DNA of 64,000 nucleotides from Hydrogenophilales bacterium (GTDB lineage Bacteria > Pseudomonadota > Gammaproteobacteria > Burkholderiales > Thiobacillaceae): the NCBI GenBank assembly GCA_016195805.1, contig JACPYT010000009.1, forward strand, positions 1 through 64,000, written 5' to 3'. The notes beneath the pieces were generated by a model. That model ran no database searches, had not been told where the DNA came from, and was given only the letters and a program-made list of their open reading frames with translations. Of the stretch, positions 9,542 to 18,247 are shown piece after piece (position 1 is the first letter of the stretch; each line of letters opens with the position of its first letter). The translations under genes and the position numbers were made by a program.

Positions 9542-10210
9542 TTACAAAGGTACGAAACTCAAGAAGAACCGCGCCAGCCAGCCCATGACCTCTGCCTTGT
9601 CCAGCTTGGCACTGGTGCGGTATTCGATGCGCGCGTCCGCGACCTTGGCCGACGACACGGTATTGCCCGCCTGGATGGTGTCGGGCTGCACCACGCCGGA
9701 CAGGCGGATGTATTCGGTACCCTTGTCGAGCGCAATCTGTTTTTCGCCGGCAACCACGAGATTGCCGTTGGGCAACTCTTCGATCACGGTAACGGTGATG
9801 TTGCCGGTGAAGACGTTGCTGGAATCGACGGCCGACTTGTCGTCGTACTGGGCTGACGATGCGGCCTTCAGACCCACGCCCTGCAGCGACTTGAGCGGCA
9901 GGTTGGTGATGCCGCCGATCGACGAATCGACCGCCCCGGTTTTCGCCCCGTTGGACGACGCTTTCTTGCCGGCCACGGTGTTTTCGTTGATGACGATGGT
10001 CAGCACGTCGCCGACGTGACGCGCACGCCGGTCCTCGAACAACGGGCGATAGGCGGCGGTCTGATAGATGGCGCCATTGGCGGCGGACTGGACCGGTAGC
10101 ACCTGCGGGCGCGCGGTGGTCGGCTGCTGCACGATGGACGACGGCGTGGTCCCGCAGCCCGTCAGCCCCAGCAACACAAGCATCGCTCCGAATGCGCGCA
10201 ACATCTTCAT
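9542..10210 (-). CDS. flgH: Flagellar L-ring lipoprotein (FlgH)
   Basis: FlgH forms the outer-membrane L ring that acts as a bushing for the rod. The N-terminus is a lipoprotein signal with lipobox LTGC at residues 16-19, so mature FlgH would be acylated. The family signature VGDVLTIVINENT follows at about 78-90. The open frame reaches a TTG at 10222, but the ATG at 10210 is preferred because GAGG sits six bases before it. That start gives 222 residues, normal for FlgH. It lies 8 bases after flgG. Confidence 0.94.
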   Translation of the reverse strand: MKMLRAFGAMLVLLGLTGCGTTPSSIVQQPTTARPQVLPVQSAANGAIYQTAAYRPLFEDRRARHVGDVLTIVINENTVAGKKASSNGAKTGAVDSSIGGITNLPLKSLQGVGLKAASSAQYDDKSAVDSSNVFTGNITVTVIEELPNGNLVVAGEKQIALDKGTEYIRLSGVVQPDTIQAGNTVSSAKVADARIEYRTSAKLDKAEVMGWLARFFLSFVPL

Positions 10211-10218
10211 AGCAAACC

Positions 10219-11001
10219 TCAAAGCTGGGTCAGACGCTGCAACATCTGGTCGGATGTCGTGATCGCCTTGCTGTTGATTTCATACGCGCGCTGGGTCTGG
10301 ATCATGTTGACCATCTCTTCCACCACGTTGACGTTCGAGGTTTCGACGTAGCCCTGATTCAGCGTGCCGGCGCCGTTGCTGCCGGGCGCGTTGGAACTCG
10401 GCGTGCCCGAGGCGGCGGTTTCGGCGTAGAGGTTCTCGCCCAGGCTCTGCAGTCCGGCCGGATTGACGAACATCGCCAGCTGCAGGGTGCCGACCGTCAC
10501 CGGGGTGGCCGATCCGGCCTGCTGCACCGACACCGTGCCGTCGCGCGCGATGGTCAGGGTCTGGGTGTCGGGCGGGATGGTGATGGCCGGCTGCACGGCA
10601 TAGCCGCTGGAGGTGACCAGCTGGCCGTTGGAATCGGCCTGGAACGACCCGTCGCGCGTGTAGGCCGTGGTGCCGTCGGGCATCAGCACCTGGAAGAAGC
10701 CGTTGCCCTGGATCGCCACGTCCTTGGCGTTGCCGGTCTGCTGCAAATTTCCCTGCGTGAAGATGCGCTCGGTCGCCACCGTCCGCACGCCGGTACCGAC
10801 CTGCAGGCCCGAAGGCAGCTGCGTCTGCTCGGACGACTGTGCACCGGGCTGGCGGATGGTCTGGTACAACAGATCCTCGAACACCGCACGCGCGCGCTTG
10901 AAGCCGCTGGTGCTGACGTTGGCGAGGTTGTTGGAAATCACGTCCATCTGCGTTTGCTGCGCATCCAGACCGGTTTTGGCAATCCACAGTGAGCGAATCA
11001 T
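10219..11001 (-). CDS. flgG: Flagellar distal rod protein (FlgG)
   Basis: FlgG builds the distal rod. The 260-residue product begins [20 protein letters not shown] and continues into the conserved [20 protein letters not shown]. It has the central flagellar basal-body region and the C-terminal motif [20 protein letters not shown]. Length and both terminal motifs are typical. It follows flgF by 30 bases. Confidence 0.96.
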   Translation of the reverse strand: MIRSLWIAKTGLDAQQTQMDVISNNLANVSTSGFKRARAVFEDLLYQTIRQPGAQSSEQTQLPSGLQVGTGVRTVATERIFTQGNLQQTGNAKDVAIQGNGFFQVLMPDGTTAYTRDGSFQADSNGQLVTSSGYAVQPAITIPPDTQTLTIARDGTVSVQQAGSATPVTVGTLQLAMFVNPAGLQSLGENLYAETAASGTPSSNAPGSNGAGTLNQGYVETSNVNVVEEMVNMIQTQRAYEINSKAITTSDQMLQRLTQL

Positions 11002-11031
11002 GTCGGCTCCTTACAATAAATCGGGTGAGGG

Positions 11032-11772
11032 TCAGTTCATCGACAGCAGTTGTCCTGCCTTGGTGTCGTTGCTTTCGGCGTTCTGCAGCAGCTTCATGTT
11101 CATGTCGAATGCGCGGGCCAGCGAAATCATGTTGACCATCGCGTCGACCACGTTGACGTTGCTCGATTCCAGTGCGCCGCTGACCAGCTTCACATTGGGA
11201 TCGGTATCCGCCGCCTGGCCGTCCTTCAGGCGGAACAGGCCATCGTCGCCGCGCACCAGGTCGGCGGTCGGCGGATTCACCAGCTTGAGGCGTCCGATCG
11301 AGGTGATGCCTTTCGCGGCGGACCCATCCGGCACCAGCGAGATCGTGCCGTCCTTGGCGATGGCGATGTTGCGGCCGGGCGGGATGGACAGCGGTCCGCC
11401 GTCGCCCATGACATTGAGGCCGTCATGGGTCTGCAGCACGCCGTTCTCGTCCAGCTTCAAGCTGCCGTTGCGGGTGTAGGCTTCGCTACCGTCGGCGGCC
11501 TGCACCGTGATCCAGCCATCGCCCTGCACCGCCACGTCGAGCTCGCGCCCGGTCTGCTGGATCGCGCCGGCGCGGAAATCGCTGCCGGTGGTGGAGTCGA
11601 CCACGAACGCGCGGGTGGGCAGGATCGCCCCCTGCACCGGCACCGCGCGGAACTGATCGATCTGCGCACGGAAACCCGTGGTCGTCGCGTTCGCCAGGTT
11701 GTTCGACGTGGTCGCCTGCTGCTCCAGCGCGTGCTTGGCGCCGGTCATGGCGGTGTAGATGAGACGGTCCAT
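11032..11772 (-). CDS. flgF: Flagellar proximal rod protein (FlgF)
   Basis: FlgF is a proximal rod subunit. The 246-residue product opens with MDRLIYTAMTGAKHALEQQ and carries NNLANATTTGFRAQIDQFR. It ends with the rod/hook C-terminal motif (NVNVVDAMVNMISLARAFD). It lies between flgE and flgG in the standard order, with about 30-base gaps on each side. Confidence 0.95.
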   Translation of the reverse strand: MDRLIYTAMTGAKHALEQQATTSNNLANATTTGFRAQIDQFRAVPVQGAILPTRAFVVDSTTGSDFRAGAIQQTGRELDVAVQGDGWITVQAADGSEAYTRNGSLKLDENGVLQTHDGLNVMGDGGPLSIPPGRNIAIAKDGTISLVPDGSAAKGITSIGRLKLVNPPTADLVRGDDGLFRLKDGQAADTDPNVKLVSGALESSNVNVVDAMVNMISLARAFDMNMKLLQNAESNDTKAGQLLSMN

Positions 11773-11803
11773 GCTACCTCCTCAGTGAATCACCCGGCCC
11801 GGC

Positions 11804-13012
11804 TTAGCGCAGGTTGACCAGGGTCTGCATCACCTGATCCTGGGTTTTGATGGTCTGCGCGTTGGCCTGGTACACCCGCTGCGCGGTGATCATGTTGACC
11901 AGTTCGGCCGTCAGGTCGACGTTGGAGTCTTCCACCGCCGACGACTGCAGCGCGCCGAGACTACCCGAGCCGGGTGCCCCCACCAGCGGCGTGCCCGAGG
12001 TCGATGTCTCGACCCACGTGTTGTTGCCCATCGGCTGCAAGCCATTGGGATTGGCGAAATTGGCGAGCACCACCTGGCCCAGCACGGCGGACTGGCCGTT
12101 GGTATAACGACCCGTGATGGTGCCGTCAGAGCCGGTATTGAAGCCCGACAGTTTCCCCGAGGCATAACCATTCTGGTTCAACGTATTGACGCTGAATGCG
12201 GAACCGAACTGGGTGGTCCCGGTGTAGTTGAATGCAACGTTGAAGGGGGTGGCGGCACCCGTCGTCACCGCCACGGGAATGGTGAACGGCATGGCCGTGG
12301 TCAGGGCGCCGCTGCTGTTGAAATTGAGGGTGCCCGCCGCACTGGCTGCCCCGCCATCGGTCGAGGCATACACGTTCCACGCCCCGGCGCCCGTTTTGAC
12401 GTAATAGGTTTGCAAGGTATGGGAATTGCCCAGGCTGTCATAGACCGAAACAGCCGTCGAACTGTTGAAGGTGGTCGGGTCGTTCATGTTGAAAGGGGTG
12501 GTCGCCGGAACCGCACTGGTGGAATCGAGGTTGAGCACGGCATTCACTTTGGACGTGACCTGCGGCGCCAGATCGGACGTGTTGATGCTCAGGGCGGCAG
12601 GCGCCCCGGTCGACAACACGCCGCTGGAATTCGCCGTATAGCCGGTCAGCTTGTCACCGTTCGAATTCACGATGAAGCCGTTCTTGTCGAGCTGGAACTG
12701 GCCGTTTCGCTGGTAGGCGATCGTACCGTTGCTGTCCATGCGGAAGAAACCGCCGCCGTTGATCGCGATATCCAGCGGATTGTTGGTAGACGTGATGTTG
12801 CCCTGCGTGAATTGCTGGGAAACCTGCGACACCTTGACGCCGATGCCCACCTGCGACCCGCCCGCTCCAGTCAGGGAATTGGCATAGACATCGGCAAACT
12901 GCGCCTGGGACTGCTTGAACCCCACCGTGCTCGCATTGGAGACGTTATTGCCGATGACATCCAGGTTTTGTGAGGCGGCATTGAGGCCGCTCAAGCCTTG
13001 CTGAAAACTCAT
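11804..13012 (-). CDS. flgE: Flagellar hook protein (FlgE)
   Basis: FlgE polymerises into the flexible hook. The 402-residue product has the N-terminal segment MSFQQGLSGLNAASQNLDVI followed by GNNVSNASTVGFKQSQ. The middle domains are rich in Thr, Ser, Asn and Gly, and the C-terminus has VDLTAELVNMITAQRVYQAN. The size is that of a standard, non-extended hook protein. It is preceded by flgD (57 bases upstream), whose product caps the hook during assembly. Confidence 0.96.
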   Translation of the reverse strand: MSFQQGLSGLNAASQNLDVIGNNVSNASTVGFKQSQAQFADVYANSLTGAGGSQVGIGVKVSQVSQQFTQGNITSTNNPLDIAINGGGFFRMDSNGTIAYQRNGQFQLDKNGFIVNSNGDKLTGYTANSSGVLSTGAPAALSINTSDLAPQVTSKVNAVLNLDSTSAVPATTPFNMNDPTTFNSSTAVSVYDSLGNSHTLQTYYVKTGAGAWNVYASTDGGAASAAGTLNFNSSGALTTAMPFTIPVAVTTGAATPFNVAFNYTGTTQFGSAFSVNTLNQNGYASGKLSGFNTGSDGTITGRYTNGQSAVLGQVVLANFANPNGLQPMGNNTWVETSTSGTPLVGAPGSGSLGALQSSAVEDSNVDLTAELVNMITAQRVYQANAQTIKTQDQVMQTLVNLR

Positions 13013-13069
13013 GATCTGCTCCTTGTGATGATTGCTGGCGTCTTACCCGCCGGGTCCGCTCAAAGCTGC

Positions 13070-13741
13070 TCAGAAAATCTGCCGAACGTCGGCATACCCC
13101 ACGCTCGTGTTCCCGGCCAGGTTCAACTGCACCCCCTGGCTGTTCTGCGAAACGCTGTTGACCATGCCCAGGCTCAAGGCGGTGTTGCCGACCGCCTGGC
13201 CGCCCTGGACGGCGTTGACCGTGAAGCTGTAGGCACCCGCAGGCGCGGCCGTACCGTTGGCCGTCAGCCCGTCCCAGGCCACCGTGCTCACGTCGACATC
13301 GCGGGGGCCAAGATCCAGTTTGCGCACCAGGTTGCCCGATGCATCCTTGATGCTGACCGTGACGTCGTCTGCCGCACGCGACAGGTCGAAGCCCATGACA
13401 TCCTGCGGCTGGGCCGGACCGACCGTGTTGCCGGGAACCAGCACATCGCGGCCGATCAGGCTGGCCGCCTGCGACACCTGGCCGGCGCCCAGACTGGTCG
13501 CCAGCGCCTGCAGGCTGGTGTTCATGTTGGTGATGCCCTGCACCGTGCTGAGCTGGGCCATCTGGCTGGTCACCTGCGCGTTGTCGAGGGGATTCAGCGG
13601 ATCCTGGTTCTTCATCTGGGCCACCAGCAGGCTCAGAAACCGGTTCTGGATGTCGGTTGCGCTGCCATTTGCCGTACTGGCTGCGGGGGTGCCCGCGCCA
13701 AACAGGCTGCTGACACTGCTGGTATCTTGTATGGCGCTCAT
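13070..13741 (-). CDS. flgD: Flagellar hook-capping scaffold protein (FlgD)
   Basis: FlgD is the temporary cap needed to polymerise FlgE. The 223-residue product has the conserved N-terminal region NRFLSLLVAQMKNQDPLNPL followed by DNAQVTSQMAQLSTVQGI. A FlgD Ig-like/tudor region follows, including the DGLTANGTAAPAGAYSFTV stretch. Length is typical. It is encoded between flgC and flgE. Confidence 0.95.
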   Translation of the reverse strand: MSAIQDTSSVSSLFGAGTPAASTANGSATDIQNRFLSLLVAQMKNQDPLNPLDNAQVTSQMAQLSTVQGITNMNTSLQALATSLGAGQVSQAASLIGRDVLVPGNTVGPAQPQDVMGFDLSRAADDVTVSIKDASGNLVRKLDLGPRDVDVSTVAWDGLTANGTAAPAGAYSFTVNAVQGGQAVGNTALSLGMVNSVSQNSQGVQLNLAGNTSVGYADVRQIF

Positions 13742-13787
13742 TGCGTCGTCTCCTCGGTGACTTTCACAGGCTGTCGTTTCAGGCGGA

Positions 13788-14192
13788 TCACTGGCCCAGG
13801 CTCAGAGTCTTGAGCAGCAGGGATTTGGTGGTATTCATCATGTCCACGTTGGACTGGTACGAACGCGAGGCGGAAATCATGTTGACCATTTCCTCCACCA
13901 CATTGACGTTGGGCATGGTCACGTAGCCCTTCCCGTCGGCCAGCGGATTCTTCGGGTCGTACACCATTTTCATCGGCGACTGATCCTCGACCACCGCCGC
14001 CACGTTCACCCCGGTTGCGCCGTTCTCGCCCACCGGCGTGGCGGCGAACACGACCTGCTTGGCCTTGTAGGGCGTGCCATCGGCGCTGGTGGCGCTGTCG
14101 GCGTTGGCGAGGTTGCTGGCGACGGTATTCAGCCGCTGCGACTGGGCGTTCATGGCCGAGCCGGCCACGCTGAAGATATTGAAGAGTGACAT
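13788..14192 (-). CDS. flgC: Flagellar proximal rod protein (FlgC)
   Basis: FlgC is a proximal rod subunit secreted through the flagellar export gate. The 134-residue product starts [20 protein letters not shown] and has [12 protein letters not shown] near the N-terminus. It ends with [20 protein letters not shown]. Length is typical. It lies 12 bases after flgB. Confidence 0.95.
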   Translation of the reverse strand: MSLFNIFSVAGSAMNAQSQRLNTVASNLANADSATSADGTPYKAKQVVFAATPVGENGATGVNVAAVVEDQSPMKMVYDPKNPLADGKGYVTMPNVNVVEEMVNMISASRSYQSNVDMMNTTKSLLLKTLSLGQ

Positions 14193-14204
14193 GTACTGGA
14201 CTCC

Positions 14205-14612
14205 TTATCCCTGGATCGCCGCCAGCATGGTCTTGATCTGCTGGGTGATGCGGGTCAGGTTGAATTCGTAATGAATGGCGTTGTCGGCAAACGCGGCGCG
14301 TTCGGCATCCATGTTCACCGTGTTGCCATCGACGCTGCCCTGGGCTGGGGTGCGGTATAGCAGCCCGGCTTCCGCCGCCAGGCCGGGATTGCCAGCCAGA
14401 TGCCCGGGCGAGGTGGTGGCCAGCGTCGTACCGCCGGCCGCGGACGTTCCCTGCAGCGCGCCCTGCAGTGCAGCCTTGAAGTCCAGGTCGCGCGCCTTGT
14501 AATTGGGCGTGTCAGCGTTGGCGATATTGGAGGCCAGCACCTGCTGGCGCTGGTCGCGTATGCGCAACGCCTGGGTGTTGAAGTTCAGCATGTCATCCAG
14601 CCGGTTCAGCAT
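14205..14612 (-). CDS. flgB: Flagellar proximal rod protein (FlgB)
   Basis: FlgB is the most proximal rod subunit of this group. The 135-residue product starts MLNRLDDMLNFNTQALRIRD and has VLASNIANADTPNYKARDLD. It ends in AIHYEFNLTRITQQIKTMLA. The frame stays open far upstream, opposite flgA, but the ATG at 14612 matches the family N-terminus and is preceded by GAGG in AGAGGTGAAAACC. It is the first gene of the leftward flg cluster. Confidence 0.95.
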   Translation of the reverse strand: MLNRLDDMLNFNTQALRIRDQRQQVLASNIANADTPNYKARDLDFKAALQGALQGTSAAGGTTLATTSPGHLAGNPGLAAEAGLLYRTPAQGSVDGNTVNMDAERAAFADNAIHYEFNLTRITQQIKTMLAAIQG

Positions 14613-14783
14613 GGTTTTCACCTCTTTCTGCCGCAAAGCCTTTTTGCGATGACTGCATCCTAGGCACCCGACTGTCCATTCAATCGAACGATAAAGGGCA
14701 AAAAGCCGGCTCATTTCGCCGTTTAAGATGACGCGCGTCTCCCTACAATGCGGCAGTGTGAGAAGCCGAGCCAAGGAGTCGGG
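14613..14783. promoter_or_regulatory. Divergent flgB/flgA control region
   Basis: The 171-base gap must drive flgB leftward and flgA rightward. For flgA, TACAAT at 14744-14749 (5/6 to the sigma-70 -10) has a weak TTTAAG 16 bases upstream. This places transcription just before the flgA ATG and after the alternative upstream ATG at 14748. On the minus strand a GG-N10-GC arrangement at 14669-14654 resembles a sigma-54 element but matches only 7 of the 12 defined consensus bases. No clear FlhDC box or sigma-28 site was recognised. Confidence 0.35.
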
Positions 14784-15500
14784 ATGGCAAGCAAACGTTT
14801 CCGGATCGTGGGGCGCCGCCTCGGAATGGGGCTGGCAGCCGTCGCCTGCCTGGGCCTGGCGGCCGTTGCGCAGGCAGCGGACCGGCAGGATCCGGCCGCC
14901 GTGCAGGCGCAGGCCGAGCGGTTCCTGAAAACCCAGACCGGCGGGCTGCCCGGTAAAGTGACGATCCAGGTCCAGGCGCCGCGCGCCAGCCTGCCCGCCT
15001 GTTCCGCGTTCGACGCCTTCCAGCCCGCCGGCAGCCGCGGCATGGGGAAAACCACGGTGGGCGTGCGTTGCCTGGCGCCCACCCGGTGGACGGTCTATCT
15101 GGCCGCGCAGGTCCGCGTGCTCGGGTCGTATGTCGTGACCCGCGAACCGCTGCCCGCCAACCACATCCTGATCGCCGCCGACCTCGCACTGCGCGAAGGC
15201 GATCTGGGCAACCTGCCTGCCGACGTCGCCACCCATGCCGACGACCTGCTGGGTTACCGCACCGTATCCGGAGTGGCCGCCGGCGCGCCATTGCGCACTG
15301 CGCTGCTGCACGCCCCGCTTGCCGTGCAGCAGGGGCAGACCACCCGCCTGGTGCTGAACGGGCCGGGCTTTTCGGTGCAGAGCGAAGGCCAGGCGCTGGC
15401 CAACGCCAGTCGCGGCGACCGGGTCCGGGTGAAAACTCCCTCGGGCGAAGTGGTCAGCGGCATCGCGCAGGACGGCCAGCAGGTGGTGGTCACCTTTTAA
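14784..15500 (+). CDS. flgA: Flagellar P-ring assembly chaperone (FlgA)
   Basis: FlgA is a periplasmic chaperone for P-ring assembly. The product has a signal peptide (hydrophobic GMGLAAVACLGLAAVAQA after a basic start). The SAF-domain pair then includes REPLPANHILIAADLALREG, and the C-terminus is GDRVRVKTPSGEVVSGIAQD. I choose ATG 14784 (238 residues) because AAGGAG lies six bases upstream; an ATG at 14748 would overlap the candidate -10 element. It is divergent from flgB and precedes flgM by 95 bases. Confidence 0.92.
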   Translation: MASKRFRIVGRRLGMGLAAVACLGLAAVAQAADRQDPAAVQAQAERFLKTQTGGLPGKVTIQVQAPRASLPACSAFDAFQPAGSRGMGKTTVGVRCLAPTRWTVYLAAQVRVLGSYVVTREPLPANHILIAADLALREGDLGNLPADVATHADDLLGYRTVSGVAAGAPLRTALLHAPLAVQQGQTTRLVLNGPGFSVQSEGQALANASRGDRVRVKTPSGEVVSGIAQDGQQVVVTF

Positions 15501-15595
15501 GCCGGGCAGCCTTCAGGAAACGGTTAAATTGACGTTACTGATCTAACCTTTTAAACCATACGTCCCGTCCCGCCGACCCGACCCAGGAAACTGCC

Positions 15596-15892
15596 ATGAA
15601 AATCGATCCCGGCCTGAAGCAGGTCACCCTGCCGAACCCCGTCGAAAGCCGTGCCGGCAAGGCTGAAGGCAACAAACCCGCCGACACCCAGCAAACGGAT
15701 GTCAGCCTGAGCCCGCGCGCAGTCCAGCTGAAGCAACTGGAAACCCAGCTGGCGGCGATTCCGGTCGTCGATCGCGCGCGCGTGGACAGCATCAAGGAAG
15801 CCATCGCCAGCGGGCAATACAGCATCAATACCGGCAACATCGCCGAAAGCCTGCTCAACTCGGTCAAGGAAATGCTCCATGTCGCCAAGTGA
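15596..15892 (+). CDS. flgM: Anti-sigma-28 factor FlgM
   Basis: FlgM holds FliA (sigma-28) inactive until the hook-basal body is finished, when it is exported. The 98-residue product has the conserved C-terminal sigma-binding half (RVDSIKEAIASGQYSINTGN, then AESLLNSVKEML). Its N-terminal half is disordered and polar, as expected. A TTGACG lies about 65 bases upstream, but no good -10 or FliA box was seen. The end overlaps flgN by 14 bases. Confidence 0.93.
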   Translation: MKIDPGLKQVTLPNPVESRAGKAEGNKPADTQQTDVSLSPRAVQLKQLETQLAAIPVVDRARVDSIKEAIASGQYSINTGNIAESLLNSVKEMLHVAK

Positions 15893-16367
15893 CCCCTCCC
15901 GCAGCCCCGCCCTGATCGCCAGGCTGACGGTGGAAAGCGCGGCCTGGCAGGCGCTGCTGAATGTACTGGGCGAGGAGGAACGCGCACTGGTGGACGGCGA
16001 GGCCGATCGCCTGGCGTCATTGAATGCCTCCAAGCTGGCGCAGCTGCAGACCCTGGGCAACCTGGCACAGGCGCGTCACGACGAGCTGCTGGCCGCCGGC
16101 CACACCCCCGACCACGCCGGGATGAACGCCTGGCTGGCGCAGCATGGCCAGCCCGAACACGACGCCCGCTGGCGGCAACTGTGCGACCTCGAACTGCAGG
16201 TCCAGGCGATGAACCAGCGTATCGGTACGCTGATCGATATGCGCCTGGCCGCCACCCGCCAGGCGCTCAATGTGCTGATCCACGCCGCGACCAGCCAGAA
16301 CGGCCTGTACGACCAGGCCGGCCAATCGGTCTCCGCAAACAGGGGCAAGCCGCTCACCGCAGCCTGA
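15879..16367 (+). CDS. flgN: Flagellar export chaperone FlgN
   Basis: FlgN is the cytoplasmic export chaperone for FlgK and FlgL, both encoded in this locus. The 162-residue, mostly helical product has the family features WQALLNVLGEEERALVDGEA near the N-terminus and LNVLIHAATSQNGLYDQAGQ near the C-terminus. It overlaps the end of flgM, so translation is coupled. It ends 3 bases before the convergent mnmC stop; no terminator was seen between them. Confidence 0.9.
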   Translation: MSPSDPSRSPALIARLTVESAAWQALLNVLGEEERALVDGEADRLASLNASKLAQLQTLGNLAQARHDELLAAGHTPDHAGMNAWLAQHGQPEHDARWRQLCDLELQVQAMNQRIGTLIDMRLAATRQALNVLIHAATSQNGLYDQAGQSVSANRGKPLTAA

Positions 16368-16370
16368 GCC

Positions 16371-18203
16371 TCACCGGGCGGTAAAGCGCCCCGGCGCAAT
16401 CGCCTGCATCAATCCGGTTTCCAGCGGCCAGGGCTGCTGCATCATCTGATCGGCCAGCGCCTCGCCCAGCAAACCCGCCCACACCACCCCGCGCGAGGCA
16501 TAGCCCGCCGCGACATACAGCCCCGCCTGGCCATCGACCGCACCCACCATCGGCAAGCGGTCCGGCAGGGTGGCGCGCAACGAGGCGCGCCCGCTCACAG
16601 CTTCCCCAGCCAGCCGTTCGCCCGCACCCGGCAGGATCGCCTCCAGCCGCGCCAGGTTGGCGAGATCGCTTTCCAGGCGCGGCGCTGTGTCCTCGTCATC
16701 ATGTTCGTAGGTGGCGCCGACCAGCGGCCATGCGCTTGTGCCCTTCAGGGTGCCCGGCGCCACGTAGCCCTCGCGCGAAATCACCCGCCGGATTTCCGGC
16801 AGGCTGCCGGACGGCAACTGCGTGATCTGCCCGCGCACGGTATTGAGCGGCCAGGCCGGGCCGGGCGCCAGACTCAGGACGTCGCGCGCGTTCGCCAGCA
16901 CCACGGCATCGGCGTCTGCCAGCACCCCGCCGTCGCGACCCACGACCTGCCATCCCGCTGCCACGGCTTCGACCCGCGCCACGGTGCAGCCAGTCTGCAG
17001 GCGGATGGCCGGGTGATCGAGCCAGGCGCGGCACAGGCTCCCCGGCACCACCCAGCCCGCCGTAGGGTAGAACACGCCGGGCGCCGCCACCGGCCAGTTC
17101 GCCAGCTCGCGTGCCTCGCCCAATTCGACCCAGCGCGCATACTCGGCGGGCGGCGCGGTGGCGGCCAGCGCCTGCTGCTGCTTCGCTGCAGCCTCCGCAT
17201 CCTTCGCCAGATGCAGCACGCCGCAGCGCGCCCATTCGACGTCCGTCAGCATCGCCCACGCGCGCTGGTCGTGCAGGAAAGCCGCGCGCGTCAGGCGCGT
17301 GGCGCGGTTGTCGTCGCGCGCGATCACCGGGCGGAACACCGCCACCGGGTTGCCCGACGCGGCCTGTGCCGGCGCAGCGGCGCGCTCCAGCACGCTGACC
17401 TCCAGGCCGCGCAGCGCCAGCGCATGGGCGATTGCGGCACCGGCCACGCCGGCACCGATGACGGCGACGTGCCGCAGTCTGGCGGATTCGACCCATCGGG
17501 ATTGACCCGCGAAGCGCGCGCTCAGGCAATGCCGCTTGCGGCCATAGCCGGCACGTTTCTCGCAGACGAAACCGGCCTGCATCAGACCCTGCCGCACCGG
17601 CGCCGCCACCGTATAGGTCGCCGCCGTGGCATCGGGTTTCGCCAGCCGTGCCAGCACCTCGAACAGTTTGGGCTGCCACAAGTCGGCGTTGCAGTCGGGC
17701 GCAAAGCCATCCAGATAGAACGCATCCACCCCGGCGTGCACCTCGGGCAGACAGTCGAGCGCGTCGCCCAGCATCAGGGTGAGCTGCACCCGCCCGCCGT
17801 CGAGCGCGATGCGATGGAAGCCCGGCACCAGCGTCGGCCAGTTCGCCAGCAGTTCGGTGGAGAGCGGGGCGAATTCCGGCCAGTGCGCATGCAGCCGCGC
17901 CAGGTCGTCGGCACGGAACGGGTGTTTTTCGACCGAGAGGAAATGCAGCCGCGTGGGACGCGCCGGGTCGTCGCGCCACGCCGCCCAGGTCGTCAGGAAA
18001 TTCAGCCCGGTGCCGAATCCGGTTTCCAGCACGACGAAGCGGTCGCGTCCCGCCCACGCCTGCGGCAAGCCGCAGCCCTGCAGAAACACATGGCGCGCCT
18101 GCCCGGCGCCGCCGTCGGCGGAATGGTAGATGTCGCCATAGGCGGCGGAATACGGCACGCCGTCCTTGAATTCGAGGCGGGCGGGAACGATGGTTTTCAG
18201 CAT
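16371..18203 (-). CDS. mnmC: Bifunctional tRNA mnm5s2U biosynthesis enzyme MnmC
   Basis: MnmC completes the 5-methylaminomethyl-2-thiouridine modification at wobble position 34. The C-terminal FAD oxidase converts cmnm5 to nm5, and the N-terminal domain methylates it with SAM. The 610-residue product shows the MnmD SAM site (VLETGFGTGLNFLTTW, near residue 55) and a DUF752-type core with YLDGFAPDCNADLW. The DAO-type FAD site is HVAVIGAGVAGAAIAHALA at about 245. Both domains are complete. It is transcribed toward flgN, and its start is divergent from the exporter adaptor gene. Confidence 0.96.
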   Translation of the reverse strand: MLKTIVPARLEFKDGVPYSAAYGDIYHSADGGAGQARHVFLQGCGLPQAWAGRDRFVVLETGFGTGLNFLTTWAAWRDDPARPTRLHFLSVEKHPFRADDLARLHAHWPEFAPLSTELLANWPTLVPGFHRIALDGGRVQLTLMLGDALDCLPEVHAGVDAFYLDGFAPDCNADLWQPKLFEVLARLAKPDATAATYTVAAPVRQGLMQAGFVCEKRAGYGRKRHCLSARFAGQSRWVESARLRHVAVIGAGVAGAAIAHALALRGLEVSVLERAAAPAQAASGNPVAVFRPVIARDDNRATRLTRAAFLHDQRAWAMLTDVEWARCGVLHLAKDAEAAAKQQQALAATAPPAEYARWVELGEARELANWPVAAPGVFYPTAGWVVPGSLCRAWLDHPAIRLQTGCTVARVEAVAAGWQVVGRDGGVLADADAVVLANARDVLSLAPGPAWPLNTVRGQITQLPSGSLPEIRRVISREGYVAPGTLKGTSAWPLVGATYEHDDEDTAPRLESDLANLARLEAILPGAGERLAGEAVSGRASLRATLPDRLPMVGAVDGQAGLYVAAGYASRGVVWAGLLGEALADQMMQQPWPLETGLMQAIAPGRFTAR

Positions 18204-18247
18204 GGTCGAATGTTACATTGGGCCGGTTCACTGTCGCCTCCCCCATC

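Noticed and set aside
14654-14669. Sigma-54-like GG-N10-GC upstream of flgB
   Set aside because: Only the invariant GG/GC and a few flanking bases match; no activator gene is present in the window.
14613-15311. Upstream extension of flgB
   Set aside because: The frame is open but runs antisense to flgA, and the FlgB family N-terminus and ribosome site fix the start at 14612.
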